From the NCBI GenBank assembly GCA_016195805.1, contig JACPYT010000005.1:121551-185550 (forward strand): DNA of 64,000 nucleotides, given 5' to 3'. The position numbers and the translations under genes are program-made. Under the pieces are notes generated by a model that was not told the DNA's origin, did not search any database, and saw only the letters and a list, made by a program, of their open reading frames with translations. Below are positions 8,282-17,608 of this stretch, one piece after another (positions within the stretch are counted from its first letter, which is position 1; each line of letters begins with the position of its first letter). Origin of the DNA: Hydrogenophilales bacterium (GTDB lineage Bacteria; Pseudomonadota; Gammaproteobacteria; Burkholderiales; Thiobacillaceae).

Positions 8282-8846
8282 AAATTTTCGGCAGGGTCAC
8301 GCCGACCTGGCCCTGGTATTTGCCGCCGCGGTCCTTGTACGAGGTTTCGCACACCTCGTCGGATTCGAGGAACAGCATCTGCGCCACGCCTTCATTGGCA
8401 TAGATGCGCGCCGGCAGCGGGGTGGTATTGGAAAACTCCAGCGTCACGTGGCCTTCCCACTCGGGCTCGAGCGGCGTCACGTTGACGATGATGCCGCAGC
8501 GCGCATAGGTGCTCTTGCCGAGGCAGATGGTCAGCACGCTACGGGGAATACGGAAGTATTCCACCGTACGCGCCAATGCAAACGAGTTGGGCGGAATGAT
8601 GCAGGAGTCGCCCTTCACCTCGACGAAGGAGTTCGGGTCGAACGCCTTGGGATCGACGATCGTGGTGTTGATGTCGGTGAACAGCTTGAATTCGTTGGCG
8701 CAACGCACGTCGTAACCGTAGCTCGACGTGCCGTACGACACGATGGACTTGCCGCCGGCCTGTTTGATCTGCCCCGGTTCGAACGGTTCGATCATGCCAT
8801 GCTCAGCCGCCATGCGGCGGATCCATCGGTCGGACTTGATGCTCAT
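8280..8846 (-). CDS. dcd: dCTP deaminase
   Basis: At 188 residues this is a full-length enzyme that deaminates dCTP to dUTP for thymidylate synthesis. It has the start [13 protein letters not shown], the HRLP-like AEHGMIEPF segment, and the conserved [27 protein letters not shown] core ([11 protein letters not shown] and [10 protein letters not shown]), with the catalytic glutamate in [15 protein letters not shown]. Its ATG overlaps the apbC stop codon by one base (TGATG), so the two genes are coupled. Confidence 0.97.
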   Translation of the reverse strand: MSIKSDRWIRRMAAEHGMIEPFEPGQIKQAGGKSIVSYGTSSYGYDVRCANEFKLFTDINTTIVDPKAFDPNSFVEVKGDSCIIPPNSFALARTVEYFRIPRSVLTICLGKSTYARCGIIVNVTPLEPEWEGHVTLEFSNTTPLPARIYANEGVAQMLFLESDEVCETSYKDRGGKYQGQVGVTLPKI

Positions 8847-9934
8847 CAGGTATTGGAAATGACGATGTTGGGGAACTTGGCGGAATGATCCACCGCGGTT
8901 TCGCCAATCTTAACAGCAACCCGGCGCGCGATCTGTTTGTAGATCTCGGTCACGCGTCCGTTCGGGTCGGACACCACCGACGGCTTGCCGGAGTCGGTGT
9001 CGGCACGGATCGCGCCATCGAGCGGCAGCGCGCCGAGGAATTCCACGCTGTAGTCCTTGCACATGCGCTCGCCGCCGCCTTCGCCGAAGATGCGCTCTTC
9101 GTGGCCGCAGTTCGAGCAGATGTGCAGGCTCATGTTCTCGACCACGCCGATGATGGGGATGCCGACTTTCTCGAACATCTTCAGGCCCTTGCGCGCGTCG
9201 ATCAGCGCGATGTCCTGCGGCGTGGTGACGATCACCGCGCCGGTCACCGGCACGCGCTGCGCCAGCGTCAGCTGGATGTCGCCGGTACCCGGCGGCAGGT
9301 CGACCACCAGGTAGTCGAGGTCGTTCCAGTTGGTGTTGTTCAGCAGCTGCTCCAGCGCCTGCGTCACCATCGGGCCGCGCCACACCATGGGCGTTTCGAC
9401 GTCGATCAGGAAGCCGATGGACATCGCCTGGATGCCATGACCGATCAGCGGCTCGAGGTTCTTGCCGTCGGTCGATTCGGGCTTGTCGGTGATGCCCAGC
9501 ATGGTCGGCTGCGACGGGCCGTAGATGTCGGCGTCCAGCATGCCGACGCGCGCGCCTTCGGCGGCCAGCGCCAGCGCCAGGTTGACGGCGGTGGTCGACT
9601 TGCCGACGCCGCCCTTGCCGGATGCCACGGCGATGATGTTCTTGACGTTGGGGATCAGCTTGACGCCGCGCTGCACGCTATGCGAAACGATCTTGAAACT
9701 GACGTTGGCGGTGGCGCCGGTGACGCCATCGATGCTCTTGAGCTTGTCTTCGATCTGCTGCTTGATGACGGGCAACTGGCTCTGCGCCGGGTAGCTCAGC
9801 AGGATGTCGACCGAGACGGCACCGCCGTCGATCTTGATGTTGCGGGCGGATTTGGTCGAGACGTAGTCCTTGTGGGTGTTGGGGTCGACCAACGCGTTCA
9901 GTGCGGTCTGCACCTGAAGTTCAGAAACGGCCAT
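8846..9934 (-). CDS. apbC: Mrp/ApbC family Fe-S cluster carrier ATPase
   Basis: This 362-residue protein has an N-terminal MIP18-like (DUF59) domain (residues 1 to about 90) and a P-loop ATPase with the deviant Walker [10 protein letters not shown] (about residue 105). [12 protein letters not shown] follows, and the CxxC cluster-binding motif is in ICSNCGHEE. The family carries and transfers Fe-S clusters in the cytosol. It is followed by dcd with a one-base overlap. Confidence 0.95.
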   Translation of the reverse strand: MAVSELQVQTALNALVDPNTHKDYVSTKSARNIKIDGGAVSVDILLSYPAQSQLPVIKQQIEDKLKSIDGVTGATANVSFKIVSHSVQRGVKLIPNVKNIIAVASGKGGVGKSTTAVNLALALAAEGARVGMLDADIYGPSQPTMLGITDKPESTDGKNLEPLIGHGIQAMSIGFLIDVETPMVWRGPMVTQALEQLLNNTNWNDLDYLVVDLPPGTGDIQLTLAQRVPVTGAVIVTTPQDIALIDARKGLKMFEKVGIPIIGVVENMSLHICSNCGHEERIFGEGGGERMCKDYSVEFLGALPLDGAIRADTDSGKPSVVSDPNGRVTEIYKQIARRVAVKIGETAVDHSAKFPNIVISNT

Positions 9935-10097
9935 GCTTGCTCCAGCGGGTTAATTAGCAATCGCTCATTTTAACGAATTCTGCCGCTTTAGGTGAACGGG
10001 AACGCAGAAAGGACGCGGGATTCCATGCAATCCACAGGGATATTCGGGACGCGTCGGCAGGATCAAAAAAAGTGTGTCGGGCCGCCACCGCAAACCG

Positions 10098-10460
10098 CTA
10101 GCGCGGCTCGGCGTAATGCGCGACCAGCACCGCCTCCGGCACGCGCAGGCGAATGGCCGCCACCAGTTCGCTGATCGCCCCTGGACGCGGGCGCAAGGAC
10201 ACCCACAACAGGTTCAGTTTCAGGTTGAGGTCGGCAAATACGACATCCTGATGCAACGCCAGCACGGCCTGGATATCGCGCGATGCCTGCTCGATCTCAG
10301 CACGCGGGCGGCTGCGCAAACGCGGGATCAGCATCATGAAATCGGTCAGTCGCCGTCCGGCGCCATCCCGCGTGGGAGCTACCTGCCACAAGGGCAGCCC
10401 CGGCCCGGATCCGGCAAATGCCGTCAGCGTGGTTGAAGCATGGATTCGTATCTTCATCAC
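10098..10460 (-). CDS. Conserved hypothetical protein downstream of rppH
   Basis: This 120-residue soluble protein is encoded 18 bases after rppH on the same strand. It has an alternating pattern around VLALHQDVVFADLNLKLNLLWV and ends with VAHYAEPR. There are no cysteines, signal peptide or membrane segments. I do not recognise a named family. The stop codon is TAG. About 160 bases without a gene follow before apbC; an A7 run near 10066 is the only notable feature there. Confidence 0.6.
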   Translation of the reverse strand: MMKIRIHASTTLTAFAGSGPGLPLWQVAPTRDGAGRRLTDFMMLIPRLRSRPRAEIEQASRDIQAVLALHQDVVFADLNLKLNLLWVSLRPRPGAISELVAAIRLRVPEAVLVAHYAEPR

Positions 10461-10478
10461 GCCTCCGTCATTCCGGAA

Positions 10479-11030
10479 TCAGGACTTCAGCAACAGGTCC
10501 TGTGCCGTGCCCCGCCGGTCGCACAGGCGGGGCGCACGCTGCCGCACATGACGGACATCCTTGTGCAGATAGCGTTCGAGCTCCTCAAGTGCCAGTCGGT
10601 AGACCTCACGCTTGAAGTCGACGACCGCCTCCATCGGCACCCAGTACTCGTTCCAGCGCCAGGCGTCGAATTCGGGGTGGCTGCTGGCACGCAGCGAAAC
10701 ATCGCAATCGCGCCCGGTCAGCCGCAGCAGAAACCATATCTGCTTCTGGCCACGATACAGGCCGCGGCTGTCACGCCGCGTCCAGTGGGGCGGCACGTCG
10801 TAGCGCAACCATTCTCGCGTGCGCCCCAGAATGCGCACATGCGCGGGCTGCAAACCCACTTCCTCTTCCAGTTCCCGGAACATGGCCTGTTCCGGCGTCT
10901 CCCCCGAGTTGATGCCGCCCTGGGGAAACTGCCAGGCGTGCTGATTGACGCGCTTGCCCCAGAAGACCTGGTTGTGCGCGTTGCACAATATGATGCCTAC
11001 GTTCGGGCGGTACCCTTCTCGGTCAATCAT
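10479..11030 (-). CDS. rppH: RNA pyrophosphohydrolase (Nudix)
   Basis: This 183-residue enzyme removes pyrophosphate from mRNA 5' ends and starts RNase E-dependent decay. The start [15 protein letters not shown] matches the family. The Nudix box is [23 protein letters not shown] ([17 protein letters not shown] then EEEVGL). Upstream in-frame starts add eight residues without support. GGTGG precedes this ATG. Confidence 0.95.
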   Translation of the reverse strand: MIDREGYRPNVGIILCNAHNQVFWGKRVNQHAWQFPQGGINSGETPEQAMFRELEEEVGLQPAHVRILGRTREWLRYDVPPHWTRRDSRGLYRGQKQIWFLLRLTGRDCDVSLRASSHPEFDAWRWNEYWVPMEAVVDFKREVYRLALEELERYLHKDVRHVRQRAPRLCDRRGTAQDLLLKS

Positions 11031-11152
11031 GGCCGCCACCATTAATAAATACAATTACCTGCATTCTTTCACACCCGCCGGAAATTGCAAACCGGACGCG
11101 CCGGAAAATCAGGCGTTATGCATTGTTTTAATTAGGGTTTCAGGATCCAGAG

Positions 11153-11172
11153 CAGGCAGACGGGGCTGCCTG
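11153..11172 (-). other. Hairpin after the spermidine-synthase-like gene
   Basis: A perfect 7-bp stem CAGGCAG/CTGCCTG with a six-base loop lies just past the stop of the spermidine-synthase-like gene. No T run follows on the minus strand, so intrinsic termination is doubtful. Confidence 0.35.
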
Positions 11173-11182
11173 GGTGGGCGCG

Positions 11183-11959
11183 CTATTCCAGCAGCGGCGC
11201 AATCCCCGCTGCCCACTGGAAATCGCGTGCAAAGCCACGCAGGTCGAGGCCATAGCGCTTCGACAGATCGGCCAGCTGCGGTCGCGCCGCATCGAGCCGG
11301 GCCGGCGCACATGGCTCGGCAAATGCAAACACGATGACGTTGGTCTTGTCCTGCACCGAAATCCAGCCGACCTCGCCGTCGAATGCCCGGGTCAGCCGCG
11401 CGAAATACTCGGCAAATTCGCTATCGCGCCCCCACAGATTCACCACCAGGATGCCGCCCGGCTTCAATACGCGGCGGCAGGCGGCATAAAACGTCTGCGT
11501 CGCCAGCGCCTCGACCTGATTGCCGGCGTCGAAACCATCGAGCAGGATCACGTCAGCGCTGCCTGGGTGCTGGCGCACATACAAGGCCCCGTCGGCCTCT
11601 ACCACGCTGAGCGTCGCGTCGTCCGGCGGCAACTCGAAATGCGTGCGTGCCGCGGCGATCACCCGTGGATCGATTTCCACCGCGGTGATGCGCGTCTGCG
11701 GCCGCTGCTTGCGGATGAACTTGGCCAGCGAACCGCCACCCAGTCCGATCATCAGCACGTCCTGCGGCATGGGATTGAACATCAGAAACCCCATCATCGC
11801 ACGCGTATAGGCGAGTTCCAGGTCCCACGGCCGGCTCACCCGCATTGCGCTCTGGATCGCACGGCTGCCCAGATGCAGCGTGCGCGTGCCGCGTTCCTCG
11901 GTCACTTCCAGCCCGTCGTCGCCTGCCCGGCGTTTACCAAACTTCAAGCGCATGGCCAT
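11183..11959 (-). CDS. Spermidine-synthase-like SAM-fold protein
   Basis: The start MAMRLKFGKRR gives 258 residues. The Rossmann motif MIGLGGGSLAKF, the acidic VEIDPRVIAAAR and the ADGALYV segment follow the polyamine aminopropyltransferase fold. The catalytic signature of true spermidine synthases (DSSDP-type, followed by VGPA) is replaced by LLDGFDAGNQV. It therefore belongs to the spermidine-synthase-like group, whose substrate is often unknown. It ends with TAG and is divergent from proS, 75 bases away. Confidence 0.82.
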   Translation of the reverse strand: MAMRLKFGKRRAGDDGLEVTEERGTRTLHLGSRAIQSAMRVSRPWDLELAYTRAMMGFLMFNPMPQDVLMIGLGGGSLAKFIRKQRPQTRITAVEIDPRVIAAARTHFELPPDDATLSVVEADGALYVRQHPGSADVILLDGFDAGNQVEALATQTFYAACRRVLKPGGILVVNLWGRDSEFAEYFARLTRAFDGEVGWISVQDKTNVIVFAFAEPCAPARLDAARPQLADLSKRYGLDLRGFARDFQWAAGIAPLLE

Positions 11960-12034
11960 CCCGTCCCAAAATCGAGCGCGAAAGATTACTCGTCCGCACG
12001 TTAAAATGCGCGTTTCCGTCCTGATTATTCCACC

Positions 12035-13777
12035 ATGCGCGCCACCCAGTTCTTCATTTCCACCACCAAGGAAGCCCCGTCCGAGGCCGAACTCGTCAGC
12101 CACAAGCTGATGCTGCGCGCCGGCCTCATCAAGCGCCTGGGGTCGGGGCTGTATACCTGGATGCCGCTGGGCCTGCGCGTGTTGCGCCGGGTGGAGGCCG
12201 TGGTGCGCGAGGAAATGAACCGCGCCGGCGCGATCGAACTGCTGATGCCGGCGGTGCAGCCGGCCGAACTGTGGGAGGAAACCGGACGCTGGGCGGTGTT
12301 CGGCCCGCAGATGCTGAAGATCAAGGACCGCCACCAGCGCGATTTCTGCTTCGGCCCCACCCACGAGGAAGTCATCACCGACGTCGCGCGCCGCGAGATC
12401 AAGAGCTACCGCCAGCTGCCGCTCAATTTCTACCAGATCCAGATGAAGTTCCGCGACGAGATCCGCCCGCGTTTCGGCGTCATGCGCGCGCGCGAGTTCC
12501 TGATGAAGGACGCGTATTCCTTCCACGCCAGCAAGGACAGCCTGGCCGCCACCTACCAGACCATGTACGACGCCTATACGCGCGTGTTCACCCGGTTGGG
12601 GCTGAGCTTCCGCCCCGTGGCGGCCGACACCGGCGCCATCGGCGGCTCGGCGTCGCACGAATTCCACGTGCTGGCCGATTCCGGCGAGGACCTGATCGCC
12701 TACTGCCCGGATTCCGGCTACGCCGCCAACGTCGAACTCGCCGAGGCGCTCGCGCCCACGACCCCGCGCGCCGCGCCGCAGGAAACGCTGCGCGAGGTGG
12801 ATACGCCGAAACAGACCACCTGCGAGGACGTCGCCGCATTGCTCGATATCCCGCTGGCCCGCACCGTGAAGCTCATCGCCGGGATGGTCAACAACGGCGC
12901 CGGCGAGCAGATGATCGTCCTGCTGCTGCGTGGCGATCACATGCTGAACGAGGTCAAGCTCGGCAAGTTGGAAGGCATGGCGGATTTCCGGCTGGCGAAC
13001 GAAGCCGAAATTCGCGCCGCCTTCGACTGCCCGCCCGGCTTCCTCGGGCCGGTCGGCGTCGATCGCGCCAAGATCAAGGTCATCGCCGACCGCACGGTCG
13101 CCGCGATGAGCGACTTCGTCTGCGGCGCGAACAAGCCTAAATTCCACCTCGCCGGCGTCAATTTCGGCCGCGACCTGCAGGAACCGGATGTTGTGGCCGA
13201 TATACGGAATGTCGTTTCCGGAGACCCCAGTCCGGACGGCAAAGGCATGCTCGCGCTATGCCGCGGCATCGAGGTCGGCCACGTGTTCCAGCTCGGCAGC
13301 AAGTATTCACAGGCGATGAACGCGACCTACCTCGACGAGGCCGGCAAGGCGCAGGTGATGGAAATGGGCTGCTACGGCATCGGCGTGTCGCGCATCGTGG
13401 CCTCGGCCATCGAGCAGCACCACGACGAGCGCGGCATCATCTGGCCGAAGACGATGGCACCGTTCTTGCTGGTGATTGTGGCCATCGGCTACGGCAAGAG
13501 CGAAATGGTTAAAACTGCCGCCGATACGTTGTATGCTGAACTTTCGGCCGCCGGGTTCGACGTGCTGCTGGACGACCGCGACGAACGCCCCGGCGTGATG
13601 TTTGCCGATGCCGAACTGATCGGCATTCCTCACCGTATCACGGTGGGCGAGCGCGGACTGAAGGACGGCATGATCGAGTACCAGCCGCGCCGCGTCGCGC
13701 CGGACCAAAGCGACGAGGCACAAAAGATCGCGCTCGCCGATGCTAGGAATTTCTTGACGGGATTGCTGGAACGCTGA
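12035..13777 (+). CDS. proS: Proline--tRNA ligase (bacterial type)
   Basis: This 580-residue enzyme charges tRNA-Pro. It contains class II motif 1 around [13 protein letters not shown] and motif 2 [23 protein letters not shown] ([24 protein letters not shown]). The bacterial editing insertion domain follows at about residues 230-390, then motif 3 [13 protein letters not shown] and the anticodon-binding domain. The length matches the E. coli enzyme. No truncation is seen. Confidence 0.97.
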   Translation: MRATQFFISTTKEAPSEAELVSHKLMLRAGLIKRLGSGLYTWMPLGLRVLRRVEAVVREEMNRAGAIELLMPAVQPAELWEETGRWAVFGPQMLKIKDRHQRDFCFGPTHEEVITDVARREIKSYRQLPLNFYQIQMKFRDEIRPRFGVMRAREFLMKDAYSFHASKDSLAATYQTMYDAYTRVFTRLGLSFRPVAADTGAIGGSASHEFHVLADSGEDLIAYCPDSGYAANVELAEALAPTTPRAAPQETLREVDTPKQTTCEDVAALLDIPLARTVKLIAGMVNNGAGEQMIVLLLRGDHMLNEVKLGKLEGMADFRLANEAEIRAAFDCPPGFLGPVGVDRAKIKVIADRTVAAMSDFVCGANKPKFHLAGVNFGRDLQEPDVVADIRNVVSGDPSPDGKGMLALCRGIEVGHVFQLGSKYSQAMNATYLDEAGKAQVMEMGCYGIGVSRIVASAIEQHHDERGIIWPKTMAPFLLVIVAIGYGKSEMVKTAADTLYAELSAAGFDVLLDDRDERPGVMFADAELIGIPHRITVGERGLKDGMIEYQPRRVAPDQSDEAQKIALADARNFLTGLLER

Positions 13778-13778
13778 C

Positions 13779-14420
13779 ATGAACAAGACGACGCACATCA
13801 GCCTGCTGATTGCCGCCCTGCTGCTGGCCCAGCCTGCGCATGCGGGCGCCCAGCGCGAGGAAAAGCTGTCAGCCAGCATGCGTGCGTCTCTGCAGCGGTC
13901 TCTGGCCGACACTGCGGTGACCCGCACCGCATTCCGCAATCCGGCCGACGAAGCCGCCTGGCTGAAGGAGATGTCGCGCCGTCTCGCCAAGCGCATACCT
14001 GACGAGGCGGAACGGATCGAATTCCTGACCACCTTGCACTGGGAAGCCTCGCGCGCCGGCGTCGATCCCCAATTGATGCTGGGATTGATCCAGGTCGAAA
14101 GCGGGTTCCGCAAATACGCCGTATCGCCTGTGGGCGCACGCGGCTACACGCAGGTCATGCCCTTCTGGATCAAGTTGATCGGCAGCCCCGACCAGGACCT
14201 GTTTCAGCTTCGCACCAACTTGAGGTATGGCGCGGTGATCCTGCGCCACTATATCGATATCGAACGTGGCGACCTGTATCGCGCGCTGGGGCGTTATAAC
14301 GGCAGCCTGGGCCAACCGGATTATCCCTATCTTGTCGTCAACGCGTGGAAACGCAACTGGGATTACACCCCCCGCACCCAGGCGGCCGACAACCGCGCCG
14401 GCCCCGATTCACGCAGCTGA
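13779..14420 (+). CDS. Periplasmic lytic transglycosylase (SLT domain)
   Basis: This 213-residue protein has a signal peptide (MNKTTHISLLIAALLLAQPAHA, 22 residues). The goose-lysozyme-like SLT domain has the catalytic glutamate in LIQVESGFRKYAVSP, then GARGYTQVMPFW and a conserved LGRYNGSLG. It cleaves peptidoglycan glycan strands to 1,6-anhydro ends. It starts one base after proS, probably by transcriptional read-through; its role relative to proS is not evident. Confidence 0.92.
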   Translation: MNKTTHISLLIAALLLAQPAHAGAQREEKLSASMRASLQRSLADTAVTRTAFRNPADEAAWLKEMSRRLAKRIPDEAERIEFLTTLHWEASRAGVDPQLMLGLIQVESGFRKYAVSPVGARGYTQVMPFWIKLIGSPDQDLFQLRTNLRYGAVILRHYIDIERGDLYRALGRYNGSLGQPDYPYLVVNAWKRNWDYTPRTQAADNRAGPDSRS

Positions 14421-14644
14421 AGTCGTCCCGGCCAAACCACCCCATTTCGGGGAAGCTGCAAACGAAAATTGCGTAACGCCTGCAGAGGCGTCGTTACGTA
14501 GCGCCACCCCGTCTCCGTCCGCTGACGAAATTTCAACCACCCGTCGCACAGTCGACATTTTTTTACCCTCCTCTTCCCCGCGCGCCCTCGGTCGACCACG
14601 CTGCAGGCCTTGCCCATCAAAGGGTTCCAGGTTCCGCCCCCTCC

Positions 14645-14676
14645 TGGCACAGGCTATGCACAATACTCGTGCATAG
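14645..14676 (+). promoter_or_regulatory. Possible sigma-54 promoter overlapping a perfect palindrome
   Basis: TGGCAC (14645-14650) and ATGCA (14656-14660) give the GG-N10-GC spacing typical of -24/-12 promoters, with one mismatch to TTGCA. The -12 part lies inside a perfect 8-bp inverted repeat CTATGCAC-N7-GTGCATAG (14654-14661 with 14669-14676), which could be an operator. The rest of 14421-14710 holds only a weak hairpin (14473-14500). Confidence 0.4.
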
Positions 14677-14710
14677 GCGAACCACCTATATCACAACAAC
14701 GGAGGCGACC

Positions 14711-15217
14711 ATGGACATGACAATGCAATTGTCCCGCACGGTTAAGGGACAAGAAGAAATCTTCAACCTCGGCCATACCTTGCGACCCAGACACCGACAG
14801 ATCCTGTTCAGCGTGGGAAACGGAATCTCGTTTGGCGAACTCTGCAGGAAGATGCCCCACTGCGCCGAACTGGAAGCGATGGTGAACGACTTGCTGCAAA
14901 GCGGGTTCATCCAGGCCCTGCGCAACATGGCGGCGTCACAGGCAGCCCCGGTTGCCGCTGCCCGTCCGGCCGCGGCCACGGTGGCGACGCCTGCACAATC
15001 CGCGGCCAACCTTGAAAATGCCCGCAGCTATGCGCTGGAATTCCTGACCGCGCTGGTGGGAACCAAGTCCCCGGCCTACCGGAAGATGAGCGAAGTCCAG
15101 GACCTGGCCGCTTTCAACGCCGCCCTGCCGATGTGCTACAAGGTGATCGCCGCTGTCGCATCGCCGCATCAGGCTGCGGAAATGGAAGCCGAAGTCGCCA
15201 AACGCCTGGCCGCCTGA
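14711..15217 (+). CDS. Hypothetical protein with winged-helix-like N-terminus
   Basis: A GGAGG site at 14701-14705 fixes the start at MDMTMQLSRTVKG, giving 168 residues. The first 65 residues (LRPRHRQILFSVGNGISFGE, then ELEAMVNDLLQSGFI) look like a winged-helix fold with a Leu-rich recognition region. An Ala/Pro/Thr-rich linker (about 80-110) leads to a helical domain with few charged clusters. There is no signal peptide. A regulatory role is plausible but unproven. The promoter region carries a palindrome and a sigma-54-like site. Confidence 0.6.
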   Translation: MDMTMQLSRTVKGQEEIFNLGHTLRPRHRQILFSVGNGISFGELCRKMPHCAELEAMVNDLLQSGFIQALRNMAASQAAPVAAARPAAATVATPAQSAANLENARSYALEFLTALVGTKSPAYRKMSEVQDLAAFNAALPMCYKVIAAVASPHQAAEMEAEVAKRLAA

Positions 15218-15226
15218 CAACCTCGT

Positions 15227-15250
15227 GGGGGCCGTTTGCTGACGGCCCCC
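15227..15250. terminator. Hairpin between convergent genes
   Basis: A 9-bp perfect stem GGGGGCCGT / ACGGCCCCC with a six-base loop lies between the ends of two convergent genes. It could act on both strands. No T run follows either side, so it is a weak intrinsic terminator at best. Confidence 0.5.
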
Positions 15251-15292
15251 GTCTGAAACAGCCGGCCAGCGGGAATGCCCGGGCTGGCCGAC

Positions 15293-15814
15293 TCAGCGCT
15301 GATCGGGGCTCAGGATGATCAGCGGTTTCGGTTGACAATCCGCGGCCACGACGGTGCCGGGCCCACCCGGCACCGCGCCGACCACCCCGCCGAACGGCGC
15401 CTTGAGTTCGGCGTCCGTCAGATTCTTTTGCGCGATCACACGGCGCGCCTGGGCTGCCGACAAGGCCGCCTTGGCACGTGCGTAGCGCAGTTGAGCCGCC
15501 TCCAGTTCGCTGGTCGATGAGACCGTGCGGTCGTATAGTTCCTGTGCCCGCCCCTGCTCGCGCCTGGCATCCGCTTCGTCGGCCTGCGCACGCAGCTGAT
15601 CCGCCATGGCTTCATCGAGACGCGCCTGCAGCACGGTTCTGTCCAGACGCAGCAGAACGGTGCCCTTTTTGACGTGCTGGCCGGGTTTGACCAGCACTGT
15701 TTCCACCACGCCGGACACACGCGTGGTGAGCTCAAGCTTGTCTACCGCCCACAGCGGGCTCGCGCCCACCAGGCTCAATCCGGCCAGTGCAACGGCCGCC
15801 ATGCGCTGATTCAT
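15293..15814 (-). CDS. Short periplasmic adaptor (membrane-fusion, HlyD/RND-type) protein
   Basis: This 173-residue protein has a signal peptide (start MNQRMAAVALAGLSLVGASP). A split lipoyl-like half follows (SGVVETVLVKPGQHVKKGTVLLRLD), then a coiled coil of about 80 residues and the second lipoyl half (LKAPFGGVVGAVPG). Family members are usually 350 or more residues. The beta-barrel and membrane-proximal domains that contact the inner-membrane pump are absent. Its ATG overlaps the tolC stop (ATGA). No pump gene is adjacent, so its partner is unclear. Confidence 0.82.
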   Translation of the reverse strand: MNQRMAAVALAGLSLVGASPLWAVDKLELTTRVSGVVETVLVKPGQHVKKGTVLLRLDRTVLQARLDEAMADQLRAQADEADARREQGRAQELYDRTVSSTSELEAAQLRYARAKAALSAAQARRVIAQKNLTDAELKAPFGGVVGAVPGGPGTVVAADCQPKPLIILSPDQR

Positions 15815-17079
15815 TTCCGTGCTCCTTCAACGGGCGGCAGACTGCCGCCGGACAATGCCTGCAGGCGTGCCAGCGCCAGCGCCAGACGGTATTCCACCTG
15901 CTTGCGACGTATTTGCGCCATCTGGGTTTCGGCCATGCTGGTACCCAGGTTGGTTTTCATTTCCAGTTCGTATTCCGCACGTGCCCGCTCCAGCGCCCAG
16001 TCGCGGTATTCGATCTGCTTGTCGGCGGCTGCGCGGCTGCTGCCGCGCAGCCATTCGATTTCCTGCAGGGTCGCGAGCAAGGTGTCGGACAGGTCGAACC
16101 TGAGTTTTTCAAGCTCGGCGGCAGTCCGTTCCTTTTGGGCCCGTTCGCGCGCAACCCGCGCATCCACGCGCCCACCCTGGTAAAGCGGGATCGTGAACAC
16201 CAGTCCGGCACTCGCCTCGTCGCGCGTGACCGACTCCCGGCTGTAGCCGCCGCCGACCACCTCGGCGTCGAGGGTCGGATTGCGCTCCGCGCGTATCGCC
16301 GCAAGACGCGCATCCGCTGCCGCCGATTGCGCCTGCAGTGCGAGGATGCGCGGGTTCTTCGCCATGACCCAGGGCAGCAGGGTTTCGTAGTCCGGCACCG
16401 GGCGGGCATTGTCCTTGAGCTGAGGCTCGGCCAGTTCTTCGGGCAGCCGGTCGGGCCGGTAAATGGCCTGGGCAAGCCGCTGTCGCGTGCTGCGCATGCG
16501 CTGCTCGCTGGCATTCCGGCGCTCGCGGATATCCTGGTACTCGGTTTCCAGTTTCAGCAGATCGGGCCGGCTGATCTGGCCCACCTTGAAACGATCCTTC
16601 GCGTTGTCCCACGCGACATAGGCGACTGCCATGAATTCGTTGTCGGCCGCGTACTGCCGGTCGGCCATCAGCACATCGAAGTAACGCGCCATGATGTCGA
16701 TACGGCGCAGGCTTTCCACGGTGTAGAGCGCCTCCTGCCGGGCCGTGACCTCTTCATCCGCCGCCGCGATGGCCTGGCTGCTGCGGCCGAAATCGAACAG
16801 CGGCTTGCGCGCCACGATGCGGCCGATGTTGTCGGGCTTCCAGTCGCCACCCGGCTGGCGCCCCGTGCGCAGACTGCCATCCAGAAACAGACTGAAATCC
16901 TGGCGGCTGGTCGCCTCGTCGCGGTTGGCTCGCGCCAGCGCCAGATCGCTTTCGGCTATCCGTCGGTCGGGATGAGGCGCGGCCACGCTCGCCAGCGCCT
17001 CATCCAGCGTCAGCGGCTCGGCAGACGCTGGAGCGGACAGCGCGCACGCCAGCAGCGCGGCCCAGGTCGCGCGCCTCAT
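15811..17079 (-). CDS. TolC-family outer-membrane channel protein
   Basis: This 422-residue protein has a signal peptide (MRRATWAALLACALSAPASA). Two tandem outer-membrane-efflux repeats of long alpha-helices follow, for example SDLALARANRDEAT and AQKERTAAELEKLRFDLSDT. Three copies would form the periplasmic tunnel and outer-membrane barrel of an export system. Its start overlaps the preceding thioredoxin-like gene (ATGA) and its stop overlaps the adaptor gene, so the cassette is translated as a unit. Confidence 0.9.
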   Translation of the reverse strand: MRRATWAALLACALSAPASAEPLTLDEALASVAAPHPDRRIAESDLALARANRDEATSRQDFSLFLDGSLRTGRQPGGDWKPDNIGRIVARKPLFDFGRSSQAIAAADEEVTARQEALYTVESLRRIDIMARYFDVLMADRQYAADNEFMAVAYVAWDNAKDRFKVGQISRPDLLKLETEYQDIRERRNASEQRMRSTRQRLAQAIYRPDRLPEELAEPQLKDNARPVPDYETLLPWVMAKNPRILALQAQSAAADARLAAIRAERNPTLDAEVVGGGYSRESVTRDEASAGLVFTIPLYQGGRVDARVARERAQKERTAAELEKLRFDLSDTLLATLQEIEWLRGSSRAAADKQIEYRDWALERARAEYELEMKTNLGTSMAETQMAQIRRKQVEYRLALALARLQALSGGSLPPVEGARK

Positions 17080-17582
17080 TTGCCTTGCTTGTATCGGGTG
17101 AAGGGTTCGGTCGCGTAGCTGCCTTCAGCTACATACTTGCCGAGCAGCAGGAACTCGGCCTTGTCCTTGGTGGGGCCGACATAGCGCGTCACCAGCTTGC
17201 CATCGAGATCAAAGAACAGCATCGTGGGCGTGGCGCGCACCCGGTTGGCAAGCGCGAACGCCTTTTCGGTGGTTTGTCTGCCCTCGAAATCGGTCATCTG
17301 CGTATCGCCGTTGACATCGATCGGGTACAGCAGAAACTGCGCACGGTAGGCGCCCTGAACGTCGGACTGGTTGAGGATGGTGCTTTTCATGCGGGCGCAA
17401 AACGGGCAGTCGTCCATTTCAAAGAACAGGAAAATGCCTTTCTTGCCCTGCTCTCTTGCGGTCTGGAGTTCGGCCTTGAAATCGCCGAACTTGGGCTGGA
17501 AGAAATAGCTGAGCGGATCGCGCGTCTCGGCCTGTGCGGTGGCGGCGAACAACATGAAGAACGCGATGAACAGTTGACGCAT
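17076..17582 (-). CDS. Periplasmic thioredoxin-fold protein (SoxW-like)
   Basis: This 168-residue protein has an 18-residue signal peptide (ending TAQA). Its thioredoxin fold has the redox motif CPFC in FFEMDDCPFCARM (about residue 60) and the cis-proline loop RATPTMLFFD. Such proteins keep periplasmic cysteines reduced and occur near sulfur-oxidation genes. It lies between tlpA and tolC in a compact minus-strand cassette, and its stop overlaps the tolC start. Confidence 0.87.
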   Translation of the reverse strand: MRQLFIAFFMLFAATAQAETRDPLSYFFQPKFGDFKAELQTAREQGKKGIFLFFEMDDCPFCARMKSTILNQSDVQGAYRAQFLLYPIDVNGDTQMTDFEGRQTTEKAFALANRVRATPTMLFFDLDGKLVTRYVGPTKDKAEFLLLGKYVAEGSYATEPFTRYKQGK

Positions 17583-17608
17583 GAGGTCTCCTCGGTCTGC
17601 AGACCGGC

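Noticed and set aside
6018..8888. Very long plus-strand open frame opposite the decarboxylase and dcd
   Set aside because: It is an antisense shadow of high-GC coding sequence; its protein has no recognisable family and low-complexity composition.
11960..13147. N-terminal extension of the spermidine-synthase-like frame on the minus strand
   Set aside because: It lies antisense to proS; family similarity starts only at MAMRLKFGKRR (11959).
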